Positions 37,459 to 49,199 of a stretch of 64,000 nt of DNA are shown piece by piece; within the stretch, counting starts at the first letter, position 1; the number at the start of each line of letters is the position of its first letter. The translations under genes and the position numbers were made by a program. The notes beneath the pieces are model-generated. The model did not search any database, was not told the DNA's origin, and saw only the letters and a list, made by a program, of their open reading frames with translations. This DNA comes from Rhea pennata (Eukaryota; Chordata; Aves; Rheiformes; Rheidae). The stretch spans positions 133,463,966 through 133,527,965 of the forward strand of contig NC_084664.1 of NCBI RefSeq assembly GCF_028389875.1. Direction: 5' to 3'.

Positions 37459-38582
37459 AAGGTATTTATTTACACCAGAAGCAAAGACTGAATATGAGTT
37501 AAATATGCTTTGGGGCAGCTGATGGATGACAGGGTTTGTCCCTAAAGCTGGGGAGGGCCTGGGAACTACTAGTTAATAGTTTCCAGTAATGGAGCACATA
37601 TTCTCCTGGGCACACAAAGTGGTGGGCCCAGCCATGAAGATTTTGAAATGTCATACTAGACATAAAGTAGAGAGAGGTTACAAGAAAGTAAAGAAAGGAG
37701 TGGCGGGAGAAGTCTGACCAGTTACTCATTTGTAGCACCTGCCCATAGTGCTAATTCTGCTCCAGTATTTTGCCTGTTTGGGATTGTTTACAACTGCCAG
37801 CTTGTTAGCCTGCAATGAAGTCCTGTAATTGCAAGCAACTATGTTATGGGCCTGTCAAAATGCAAATCCACTGGTAGCCTTTACCTAAGAGATGAGACCA
37901 AACAAACACAAAGATTTTAGAGGCCCATTCTGCTTATTTTAACTGCTATAAAACGTGCTTTGCAGAATATAAAGTGACTTCAGTAACTGAAACAAATGTC
38001 CTCTCTAGATTTTGATCCATTCATTCTGGTACACTCATTTCAAAAGATACACACTTTTCTCAAGGAAAAACACAGCATGATCTCTTTCACACTTTCCAGA
38101 TAATAAAGTAATAAACCAAAATAAAGCCTGATACTGCAATTTGATGAGAGCCTTCTGTGAGTGCAAGTAGCCCCCACTCCCTTTGTCTGACAGGACTCGC
38201 TACTTAATACAGCAGCAAGGCGGACGGGGATGATGTCCCTGGAGGAGAATCACATCGTTTGTTGGTGAGCGGAAAAAAAGAACATTTATATTATTTTCAC
38301 AAGGTTGATTTGGAAAGCATTTTCTCATAAGATATAAGGATCCACAAAGCCTGACTCTTAAAACACTTGTATTCCTTACAATAAAAGCTATTTTGCAATT
38401 CACCAGCGCTCTCACAAAAATAGCAATTTTCTTACTCAGTCATTTCCAGCTGAAATTTCCCCTGTAGTTTCTTGAGTGTGGTAGAAGTCTCAGGGCAGAT
38501 GTGCATTTGAGATTAATCTATTCTGTTTTGTTGTCTTAGAGGACAGCGTGGTAACATATTACCTTGCTGCAACAAAAAACAT

Positions 38583-38765
38583 AGATATGGGAAAGTCATC
38601 TAGTCCCTCTCTCTAATAGTGCAAACTTGCCCTCTGCAGAATGTTCCCTAGTGCTTTGTCCAGTCTATTTTTAAATGGTTTAAGTAATGAGAATTTTTGC
38701 AGACGAGAGTTCACAGGCAGACCTCTTTCTTCTAACAAAGCTTTGAATAGATAAAGAATAATAAG
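38583..38765 (-). mobile_element. Old CR1-like LINE 3' remnant
   Basis: The + strand text TCATCTAGTCCCTCTCTC followed by CTAGTGCTTTGTCCAGTC and TTTTTAAATGGTTTAAGTAA is the antisense of an old CR1 subfamily 3' region. It is strongly diverged, with approximate ends and no coding remnant. Confidence 0.6.
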
Positions 38766-39488
38766 AATATCTTTTTATTAAGCATTCCATTTTTCACCCA
38801 CCAAAGCACTTAGGGTGCTAAGCAGCAATCATAAAATAATTACTTGTCCCAGCTAAGCTCAGCAACAGTACAAAGAAGTAGTAAACAAAAACAACAATAA
38901 TATAAAAGATGGAGGAGGATAAGGGCCTTAGCAGACATACAGCTTAGGAACAAATGGGTCTTGTAGTAAGAATTCTTGCAGCAAACCCTCTCAGCAAAAT
39001 CTATAACCATTCAAGCTCTAGGGCCAAATCCAGGGACACTTTTATAGTGTTTAATAGCCATTGCTTAGCAGGAGATTCAAGGCTCTTCAAGCATTCTCAG
39101 TATCTCACAAATCCAGACCTACATTGAGGGAAACAAAAACGTTTCCACCTTTCTGTGTGAGGTTATTGAGGTAACAGAAAAAAACAGAAATATGTCATTT
39201 TGGTATACTCATTTGCATCAAACCCATACAGTCATAATTTTAACCATAATGAAAATCTTCCTTCTATATTTGCTAAACTCTGACTTAGTGGTAGCTGCTA
39301 TAATCTGGCTGGTAGTATTAAACTTGAAGGAAAGAACAAAAAGCTTGACTGCTATCAAGGGCAAACAAAGGTATTTTGGAAAAAAGCATCAAGCAAAACC
39401 TAAGTCAAGTGCCTGTCTTTTCCATCCATGTTTGTCAATGCTAATATCCTACTGGTTGCTACTTGCACCAGAAAGCTGTTGCAACTTT

Positions 39489-39509
39489 GGGGCGGGGGGA
39501 GGGGGGGAG
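39489..39509 (+). repeat. G-rich tract with G-quadruplex potential
   Basis: Runs of 4, 6 and 7 G separated by a single C or A. Four G-triplets can be drawn from these runs. Confidence 0.85.
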
Positions 39510-40214
39510 TGTTATATTTCTTTTTGACAGAACCATTAAGGAACTCTGTAATGTTTCAATCTGTGGTCAGTGTTCTGTTTTGCTTGGCTCACTAAATCCT
39601 CAGCCTCAGCTGGCATTTCCTAAATTAACAGCACATTCACTCCCCACATTAAGACAGTCAGACAAATGGTTCAGCCTAAACTAAGCAGTTTGACACTCAT
39701 GTGCTTCAGCAAAGCTGAACAGCATCTCATGACGCTTACATGATTGGATGATATCATGATCATATGATAAAAAGCCATTAGGCCGGGACCGAAAACTAAA
39801 ACATAGGTCATTACGTTAGATATAAAAAAGTGTACCCCTTAATAGAATTAAAGAAACAAAAAAGAGTTCTGACACCAGGGAACATCTGGCTAATATTTAC
39901 ATCTCCTGTTTAATTTGGATGCTTCAGTTTAGTTTTCAGGATGGCAGTGTATAGAAACAAATTAAGCCAATCACTCTATCCGCAGTTTAGAAAAGCAAGA
40001 TTTGTTTATAGTTTCTCATATTAATACCTCATCCACTTGGCCAAAATGCCTCATGAAAAATATACCTCAAACACACAATTCCCCTTTAGTAACAAAGCCG
40101 TAATTCAGCATAATTCTTTGTTGATGGGATGAAAAAGGGAGTCATGTAAACTTGGAGTATTGAGATGAAGAGATAAAGTTGGGCTATAGGAAATGAAAGA
40201 GTCTTCAGTGCTGT

Positions 40215-40325
40215 AGGGTTAAATTGAAGCCCATTAAGAAAGTCAACAGAATTAGCATTTTGGGCCCCATCCTACTTTCTTTTAAATCAATGGGAATTTG
40301 TCACTGACACCAGCTAAAGCACACT
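40215..40325. repeat. Ancient sauropsid interspersed repeat fragment (unnamed)
   Basis: GGGCCCCATCCTACTTTC followed by AAATCAATGGGAATTTGTCA and CTGACACCAGC fits the same 'ggatcctgctcccattgaagtcaatgggagtttg' type of old repeat. Diverged, with approximate ends. Confidence 0.4.
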
Positions 40326-41339
40326 CACAGACATTGTCAGTGTTAAAATAATGTGAACTGGATACAAGTTTGCTGGATGAGCCCGGAGCCTGGGAGTTTG
40401 CAAGTTTAGGTCTGTGATGATATTGATACAATTTCCAAGAGAACTAAAAAATATGAAGCAATTCAGCAATGCATACGTGGAACTTCATAAAATATTATGT
40501 ATGGCAGAAGAACTGGCCAAGAGACAATGTTCTTACATCATAGGTAATTAGGTAAGCTCCAGAATATTCAGGTTAATAAACACAGACACTGATTTCAAAA
40601 TCCTATAGAGAATTCAAAGCCTGAAGTCAAAACTTTTAGCTAAGAACCTAGAGGGACAGACAGATAAATTTTTTTCATCAAGTTTCCCTATTTTTGAACA
40701 TACAAAGGATTTACTGGGCCAAAATCTATTCTATATTACCAAAGACTATTGGCAGATATAAATAATGATGTTAGTGTCAATGAATTACAGTATCTGAACT
40801 GCAGATCTAGCTAAACAATCCCAGTGGTTTGGGCTGTTTGTGATCTGCTGCTTCTTGAGACAGAAGAAAAAACAACGCAAGCTTGCTGAATCTTTATGTC
40901 TACCTAGACTGCCTTGACAAAAGTGCAATGTAAATATACTGAAATCAGCACTAAATTAGTCAGCTTTAGTAAACAATTCACCTGTGACTGCACACAGCTT
41001 TGCAGCAAAAGCAAACCCAGATTAATTATCCCTAGCAGATCTGTGCCTCAGCAGAGGACAGAAGTAAACTTAATCTCAGGTTTATTTCAGGCTAGCTCTT
41101 GGGATGAGCCCTCATAACCACAAGTAAAACTGAAGGGAGCCCTACGTGTCTCGACCTCTGGAAGTGGCTGCATTTCCAGAGTACAAAATAAGGAATCCCT
41201 GAGAAGGGAGAGGGGTCTGAGCTGATGTCCCTCCTGCACTGACTGTAGCAGCAACCAAAACCAGAAACCTACCATCTCCACTGCTGCTGTTGCCACCATC
41301 CCAGCTGCTGTCCAGGGCACTAGAGGCTACAGCAGAGTG

Positions 41340-41435
41340 GGAGCAGCAGTGGCAGCAGCAGTGTCTCAGAGGCAATGAGAGCAGCCGAGCAGGCGCAGCA
41401 AAGGCAGCAGCAGGAGACAGCATGCACTGGAGGAA
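41340..41435. repeat. Imperfect CAG/GCA-rich segment
   Basis: GAGCAGCAGTGGCAGCAGCA, then GCAGCCGAGCAGGCGCAGC and GGCAGCAGCAGGAG. Interrupted trinucleotide-rich DNA. Open frames on both strands here look compositional. Confidence 0.75.
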
Positions 41436-41689
41436 ATAAGGGGATATTCCTCCCAGGGACCACTTCCAAAGCGCAGCATGGCCAAGACTGCTCCATATTT
41501 GGCTCACTCCACCTTCTCCAGTCCTCCAACACTATCCCAGTAGGCACTGCACCCTGAAGCGCTCCCTTACTCTCCTGGCACACCTTAGAATACGCCGCAC
41601 ATCATACACTCAATCCATGCTATAAAAACACCACTCCGTAGCCCTCAGCTATTTCAGATACTTTGAGCTGAATAAACAAGAGTGGCATG

Positions 41690-42140
41690 ATAATTATGTC
41701 TTCGGGCCACAGAGACACCCCACGGCCCAGAGGAAACCAAGGGTCGCTCTCTGCGGAGTGTGGGAGCAGATTCCAGCTTTGCACACCGGTAATTAAACGT
41801 GCCTGGGACTGGTCTCTGGCTCTGAGGCCAGCTGGCAGGGAAGAGCTCCCCCGTCACGCTCGGCCAGAAAGGGGGAGCGGGCCAGCATGCCCGCTAGCAA
41901 TGGTCCCGGGGCCATGCCGACCTCTGAACCGGCCCCCGTTCAGTTGTTGTTTGTGGGTACCGTTCAGAGCCAAGCACCGATCTTGCAATTTAGCAGCCTC
42001 GGTGATCAAGTTCTGTTTAATCAAACTATTTAATTTACTAGTAACACAGCTTGCCAGAGATAGAGCGTCCTGCTCTGGGGACAGCCGTGCCTGAGCAGGC
42101 AAGGGGCCAGGGGGTGGTCCGTGGTCCTCTTTCATTTAGG
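41690..42140. other. GC-rich non-repeat segment, candidate regulatory element
   Basis: A GC-rich, CpG-containing block (41690-41945) joins an AT-rich homeodomain-like core (TTTAATCAAACTATTTAATT at 42014-42034). No repeat family is recognised. The frames of up to 135 codons resemble no known protein and occur on both strands, so I treat the block as noncoding. Regulatory function is inference only. Confidence 0.3.
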
Positions 42141-42911
42141 GATATAAATATAGGCACCAGGGCTGGTCCTGTGGTGGGTACGAATACACATAATCTCCTG
42201 AGCCCTAGTACATCTCCCAAGGAGGAGGAAGGATGAGAGCCCTGTGCCTTGTGGGTACGTTGGCAGCAGCCCTGTTTCTGTGTTCTCATCTCCTAAAAAC
42301 CCACAACTCTTCAGATTTATTTTAAAATGTTGGTCACCTGTGTGCCACCCTCAGTCATTTTGGGAGCAATCGCCACAGTTTACCACACTGAAGGAGACTG
42401 GGTTGCACAATTAGGCCCAGTGTGCAATTAAAGGGATAAGAGGAGTAAGGAAATGAAGGCTGTTGTGTCTTATGAACCCTAGCCCAAAGCAGTGCAGATT
42501 CTCCCCACCTGCATGGAAAAATCCCACTTTCTCATTCAGTGGTGCATGTGGACACTAGAGATATTTTTTTCCTCAGTGAGCTGTGAGAGGGAGGAACAAT
42601 AATAGGCAAACATACATCTTTATAGTTGGACCTGTACTTTCCCATACCTTGGTTTATACTTATTACAGAGCTGATGCAGTGGAGTGGCAGATGAAGACAG
42701 CATGCCAACTCATACTCGTGAAGAGCTTTTCCTTCTACCCCAACCAATGTAAATCTTTCCTGAGGTAAAACAAAAAACTCTGTTTTCTGGAGTAGCTGTT
42801 TCAGCAATGCCTTGTTGATCTGCAGTTTAAAATTCTCTGGGCTTCAAAGTGCCTTTTGCAAGCTGGAGTGGCCAAAAGTATACTCTTCCTTATAAAAATC
42901 TCAAGTTCTTG

Positions 42912-42953
42912 CCTCTTCTTTTTCTCTCTCTTTTTTTTTTCTTTTTCTGTCTT
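42912..42953. repeat. Polypyrimidine tract (T-rich)
   Basis: CCTCTTCTTTTTCTCTCTC followed by a T10 run and CTTTTTCTGTCTT. Confidence 0.8.
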
Positions 42954-43239
42954 GGAGCCTGACAGAAATGGAAGGGCAGAAACAGGATGGTCAGTCCAGC
43001 TCTTCCAAACTGCTCACCCTCACCATCCAAAAATACATGGGGGAAAATGGATGAGAACTTTCAGGCAGCATACCAAGCACTTGGAGAGTGTTGCAGAAGT
43101 GATGTAGTCATTTAAAAGGACTGCTTGGAAAAACAGTACATTTCTTCCTTTGACGTCCTCCCAACATTGTCTGCATCAGCCGACTTGCTTAAAGTGACAA
43201 ACATCACTAAAGATAAACACACTGGATTGTTTGCTTTGG

Positions 43240-43560
43240 AAAGGGACCGGGCATAACTACTCCAAGGTAAAGCGTGGGGCGGTTCTTTCTTTACCTGCTG
43301 CTCCATCCGACAAAGAGGCAAGGTGCTGCATGTTTTGTGTTCAGATGACGAACAAGCCCTTTGTCGAGGCTTGAACTCTCATAGCTGCTTGCAGTTCCTG
43401 ACATACCTCCGATTCCCCCCACCGCCCGCCCGCCAAGCCCCGCATTGGAGCGCTCCAGTGGCGAGTCTCTGGAAACAGGATGCCACTTGGATCCGCGGGA
43501 AGACAAAGCCCCTCAGAAAGGCGAGCAGCCTCGGGCCAGTCTAATTACAAGTCCCTGCAC
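43240..43560. other. GC-rich non-repeat segment, candidate regulatory element
   Basis: Contains ACAAAG-type SOX/TCF-like sites (GACAAAGAGG at about 43309; GACAAAGCCC at about 43502) and a C-rich core (CCCCACCGCCCGCCCGCC, 43417-43434) with several CpGs. No repeat or protein is recognised. Confidence 0.3.
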
Positions 43561-43783
43561 TGCTTGAAGGTACTCAGCTGACATGCCTGAACTGTGCAAA
43601 GACCTTCAAGTGAACTATTATACAAAGCTCAATGTATCACATGGTTGCAAAGCAGCTGCTAAGTCTCACTGTAAATGAGGCACAGAGATGATAAGTCACA
43701 TACTCTCATATACAATGTGTTTAAGGAAACCCCCACCCTACGGATTTTACTGCCTTAGGCTAGGATGAATCTTGGGAGGTGAA

Positions 43784-43804
43784 GGGGAGGGAGGGAGATG
43801 TGGG
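43784..43804 (+). repeat. Canonical G-quadruplex motif
   Basis: GGGG-A-GGG-A-GGG-AGATGT-GGG fits the G3+N1-7 rule exactly. Another GGG lies at 43774. Confidence 0.8.
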
Positions 43805-44327
43805 AAAGAGTTTTATGTGAAGATGTTCGAGTCTACATTAAGGATGTGTTTACTTCTAGTAGCTTTGGCAAGTTAATCATAACATGCATTTAAGTTCTTT
43901 CAATAACATCCCCCAAAGTGGATTTTTTTAAATGTCACTTCCCTGTTTAAACCAGCATAAAACTGTATATCAAGATAAGTCTTCTGCATGAGACACAGAA
44001 AGCAGTAGTTACTAAGATTTGGTTTCTCCTTTGCTCACTTTGCTTGGGTACATAGAAGCCTGAAATCTAGATTCTCCATTCAGATAGGATGAGTATAAAT
44101 GACGTACATTTGATTGCAGAGATGATGCACACAGAAGGAAGGACGTGATTAAGAACAAACCTCTGGCAAAACAGAAGACAGTAATAAATAAGCTGCTGGT
44201 GATCATCTGAGAAATGATGGAATATTATAGCTAAGGCTAAATTACTGCAGTTTAGCGCCCTTAACACACCCTACCAGGGGTTTCCTATAACTCAGCCACA
44301 TACTGTGACCATAGTCCTTTCTGAAAT

Positions 44328-44400
44328 CCCATATTCATAGAAATGGGAGGGACCTCAGGAAATCATCTGCGGCTTCCTGTGTGTTGTGATGAGATGGGCT
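44328..44400 (-). mobile_element. Short CR1-like 3' tail remnant
   Basis: CATAGAAATGGGAGGGACCT followed by CAGGAAATCATCTG resembles the antisense CR1 3' tail (ATAGAA...GGAAGGGACCT...GATCATCTAG). Only about 50-70 bp is recognisable. Confidence 0.5.
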
Positions 44401-45177
44401 CAACAGCAGGAATCAGTGTGATGCTGAAATGAGACCTCACACCCATTAGAGTTATTACTTCAGACTCTCTGCATTGTCAGTAGGTGGCTCATCTTTTCAA
44501 GATTTCCCCTCTATCCATGACAACAAAAGGTAAATATATACCTGCCAAAGTGGAAAAAGGTTCATTATATCATGAAAATACTAACTGTAAAATACTAATT
44601 TAAAAGCAAATACTAATTTAGAAGTTTAATTCTCTTTTGGAAAGGTCTGAAGTTGAAGTTGAATCTTGGAACTTGTTTAACTGGCACGTGCAGGTTTTCG
44701 GACAAACATCCACAATCGTATACTAGGCTTACTCACACCTTCTTCAATTAATTTTCAAGCAGCTCTTTTGAAATAGAATTTGTTCTGTGTAAAAGGTGTG
44801 CATTTAAAAGAGATTTAATAATCTGTAAGTGATAAGAGATTATGTGCTAAATACATTTTATAGTGCCTTAGGCCTTGTTACGAAATTCATTGAAGTAAGG
44901 GATAGAAGCTAATAAAGAAATAACAACATGAAAGTGTGGCAAGAGCAGGTGATCAGAGGTTACTAGGATGTGACTGCCAGAACAAGACAACTCTAGCAGG
45001 CTTTGCAAATCTCACTTTTATCTATTGATTAGTCAGAGAAGAAAGATCCAACAAATGAAGAATGAATGTGGGGGCACTGAGATGATGGCAGGAGATGCTA
45101 GCTCTAGCTGTTACAAAGGGAAAATACTTCATCATCAGAAATGAAGCCAGAATATCATGTCCTTTACACAAGAATTC

Positions 45178-45300
45178 AAAGCATACTTAGCTTTCATGGG
45201 ACTATTTGAAGAGTTAAACATTTGCCTAAGTGATTTGATCCTGCTCTTATTCAAGGCAGATGCATCTCCCTTCAACTTCAAAGAGAGCATGACGACACCT
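45178..45300. repeat. Ancient sauropsid interspersed repeat fragment (unnamed)
   Basis: CATGGGACTATTTGAAGAGT, TTAAACATTTGCCTAAGTGA and TTTGATCCTGCTCTTATTCAA resemble a repeat I know as widespread in turtle, crocodile and bird DNA, with phrases such as 'catgggactact', 'gcttaagtgctttg' and 'gatcctgctcccattgaagtcaatgg'. I cannot give a library name. Confidence 0.45.
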
Positions 45301-46174
45301 TTGAGAACCGCATTTCAATTTGGCTAACAGAGGGTTGCACTTAAAACAGTCTCTAACAGAGACACTGCAGAAAGCAAAAGTGGGTCCAAATTATGTTAAA
45401 AATTCACTTAAAAAAAAAAGAAAAAGAAAAGAGGCTAGAACATCCCAAAGCAAAATTAGACAAACAGGTTTAAAACTAGCACAGAAGGGCCAAAGTGCCT
45501 TTTACCCCTTATCACAGACATTTATATTATATGTCAAAGTAGTGCAGAATGCAGTGATAGTCGATGTTAGAACGCTCTGTCTGGGTCATGCAGATTCATC
45601 ATCAAGGGAAACAAAGTGTATTTTCTCCTGGAGTGGGTCACTGTTCTCCTCAATCATCTCACACTGTTGTTGTGTTTATTTTCAGCACACAGTTTAATCT
45701 TAAAGATGCCATTTAACAAAGAATTTTTCCTGATAGTAGCAACATATGGAAGCAGCTGTTTGCAGTTCTTGTTCATAAAATGAGTTACATCTTCCTTTAA
45801 ACAAGACAGCTTTTTATTTCACTGCTAAACCTGCAGTTGAATCAGTACAAAACGATAATAAACATGTCCAGGGAGAGGTTTCCAGCTCAAAGCAAGAGTT
45901 ACTGTCCATGAACTCTGCCACCCTTTGGTTCTTATTTCCTAGCACAAGACATTTGTCTGTTTCAGAAAATAGCTTTAACATGCAAAACACGAGCTACATT
46001 TTGGCACTCACTTCTTAATTATTATTATTATTGTCATAAAAAATCTGGTGGCTGAAAATATCTTCAAAAATGGAAGTGCCTGATATGTTACACATTGCTT
46101 TAGTATAGTGCAGCAAAAATAAAACAGATAACATTTTGTACAGCATGTCCAAAACATAGCTATATCTATACAGT

Positions 46175-46211
46175 TAAATAAAATTTAACGGTATAAATAA
46201 AATTTTAACGG
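46175..46211. repeat. Two-copy tandem repeat
   Basis: TAAATAAAATTTAACGG at 46175-46191 is repeated at 46194-46211 with one extra T. Confidence 0.9.
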
Positions 46212-49199
46212 CCAGGGAGTGATTGAACTTGATTACTGGACAGTGATCATCCATTTTGCTTAGTTGCTAGCACCCTTTCTGGCACAGTTTTGGCCAGTGC
46301 CGACTAACAGTTTTCAAGATTATGCCCAGGCATGACTAATGGGAGAGCACGTGTGGCAGGGAGAGTTCCCACCTGGCAATGTGGGTGAGGCTACAACAGG
46401 TTAGATCCTATGCTGGCCTCTGATACTATCCCCATTGGCTTTGTGCATTCAGAGATCTCTGCACAACTTTGTACGAAGGCACCCCCAATTTTCACACTGT
46501 GAAAACCTAACTCTGAAGAGCAGAAACATAGCTTCACATTCCTGAAGATGCCTGAAAAGAATGTATAAAAAGTAATAATTATATCGTAGACCCACCAGGG
46601 TGCTGTATACTCACAAGAGACCTAACACCAAGCACTGCCTAGCAGGGACAAGAGAACAGTCCCTGTCCATGACTAATTTGTCAGCACAGGTGTAGGTATA
46701 GTGTCTCTAACACCTGAAATGATTTTGAGTATGACTTCCTGGGGAAGAAGAGAATAATCTCCTCTAACATACCAAAGAGTATCGCATTCATTTTTTAACT
46801 GTAAAAGGAAAGTGTCATGAACAACACCAATGACTACACCTTACCACAGTGTTTGATGGTTCCTAGCAGGTCTAGCAAAAGGACTGGTTGCTCTCTCTTT
46901 ACAGAGAAAGGGGTCTGCAGTCCATGAAGAGGGAAGGAATAGCCAGCATGCTAAACTCGGAGGAAGAATGATGTCTGCACTAGAGAGGCCATCAAGAAAA
47001 AAATATCAGTAAAGACATATAAAGGCAAAGGAGACTTTATATAGAAACAAAGGAACTGAGAATGAAAAGAGGTGAACTATGTGAGACAGCGAGGGGTTTC
47101 AAACAGGGTCAGAACATAAAGAGCTATTTGTCCTGAAGGTTCACCAGGACACCTAATGCAAGGAGATATCTCAGAATCTTTCAGGATCGTGATGGATAAG
47201 TGCATTGATTTGTACATCACTGAGAAGCCAGCACTTCCAGTAGTGTAATGTCTAACACTTTGGGGATATTCTGTAATGCACTAGGTAAAAAAAGACTGTG
47301 TCTGTTGGGTTTGTAGTCTAAAATGAGCAAAGTTTAAGACTGTGGATATAGATTTAGGGTTAGAACACAATGTTAGTGTGTTCTATTGGTATGAATACAT
47401 TGCAACTATGCCCAGCTAACAAATGGCGTATGTCTCATAGTAAGAGTATAGGCTAAAGTAGACCTGGAGAAGGGCACTAGCTTGAACACAAAGACAACAT
47501 CCCATTATTGACTCCTTTATCTGTAGCATCCTATACAGATGTTATGTCCTCCGGGGATTTCTGCATCCTGAGCAGGAGAATAAGAGGTGATACAATATTT
47601 TAAGCAGACAAAATGGGCAAGAAGGTAAATAATAGATGACTCTACCCAGAAGAAAAGATGTGAAGCATATGTGAAAAATAATTTTGCTACATTTATTCAC
47701 TAAAATTGTGACCTTCAATATTTGCACTCACTTTAATTGTAGTTTCATGCATGTACATGCCATCACAGATATAAATTGATTGGTAACAGCAAACAACGTC
47801 ATCCATCTCTTAGCTACAAATAGAAACTTTTCCCTCCTATACCTCTTATTTTTTGTTTATTGAATTTCTTTCCTAAATTCTTTATATAAGGTTTAACTTG
47901 GCTCCCTCATAAATAAGAGTCTAGAAACAACTACAATATCCTAAAGGAATGTTTTGATGGATTGAATGCAATGAATTAGGACACTGAAGTAGTCATTTAA
48001 GTGTCTATCACTTCCTTCCCTTGCTTTTGACCAGCAATCCCAACTGGGAAATGCTGGATATGTCCTTGACTCGACTTCTTTTTGCTCTCCATAGTGAGTT
48101 TTATGACAGTTCTCATTAAACAGATGAAGATTATATAAATTGGTAACTTGCAGTAACAGGAGACTGGAGTCTGTCACCCTGGAAGTCCCTTTTAGTCCCA
48201 TCTGCAAGTTTTCGTATATAGTAATTTAAGCAACTCCTTTCCTGTAGCTGACCTGAGTTAAAATTAATCCGAGTATTATAAATCACAAATAATTGTACTG
48301 AATGGCGCAAAACAATCAGCAGATGAGAATTAGACATCTTGTTTTTATATTGTTTGAGCCTATCAATACTACAGACAGGAACCTAGCCTTAAGTTTTTGA
48401 CAGTTTAGCCCAGACAGGTCTTCCTGTTGTGGTTTCAGATGTCACCTTCCCTTATCTATCTTACCATCTCTGTGCTGGGAAGTAGCACTTTCAAAGCAGA
48501 ATCAGCAGAAGGGAATATATGTCTGTGTGTCAGTCTCTGTAATATACAATCCACGTGTATTGCTGAGCTTTACTGGTATCATCCTTGCTAAGGTATTGGG
48601 AAGACCAGAAGATAATACTGGCTTCTTCATATTTACTATTCTGTAGTGACAATGCCATAATTACAAGTATATCAGGAACACAATAATAAGTTAATATTCT
48701 CTGGGAAAGAAACACACCCACTAGATGATTGAGTTGATGTTCTTGTACTTTAAGAGAAAAATCTCAGAATTTAAATGCACTTAACTTTGAAAGTTACTTA
48801 ACTTATAAAGTTACTGAACTTTATAAAAACTTCTGATAATAGTAGTATTAATGCATTACTATCCACACAGGTGTTTTTTTTTTCAATAAGCATTTGCAAC
48901 TCTTCTAAAGCACTGTATTCTCTTTCTTAAAAAACAAAACAGAAGACAAATATATATGCTTTTAAATAAAGGGAATGACCCTAATATAAAGTAGGAAATA
49001 CATTAATGCTGGTATTGCCGATGCTCAGGTCAGGTAGCTCTTCTGCAGAACAAATTAAAAGTAACTGTGAAACACACATTTCACAGGAGACCAAGTAATT
49101 TAGCTCATTCAACCGTGTGCTTTGAAAATACTTACATTTGCTCTGATCCATATGTATTTTATTAACTAGTTCTTAAAAACTCCTGAGCCTTCACAGGTC

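Larger units (their letters stand above)
38770..41680. other. Intergenic DNA, no gene recognised
   Basis: Holds a G-rich tract, an old repeat fragment and the CAG-rich segment. No protein-like frame. Confidence 0.6.
43810..49195. other. Intergenic DNA, no gene recognised
   Basis: AT-rich unique sequence with the short CR1-like tail, one old repeat and a small tandem repeat. No gene seen. Confidence 0.65.

Noticed and set aside
41142..41507. 121-codon minus-strand frame rich in Ala/Cys/Ser
   Set aside because: Product of the imperfect CAG/GCA-rich repeat read in one frame. Compositional artefact.
41687..42094. 135-codon plus-strand frame in the GC-rich block, with a 93-codon frame opposite
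   Set aside because: Both strands are open because GC-rich DNA has few stops. No domain or family resemblance.
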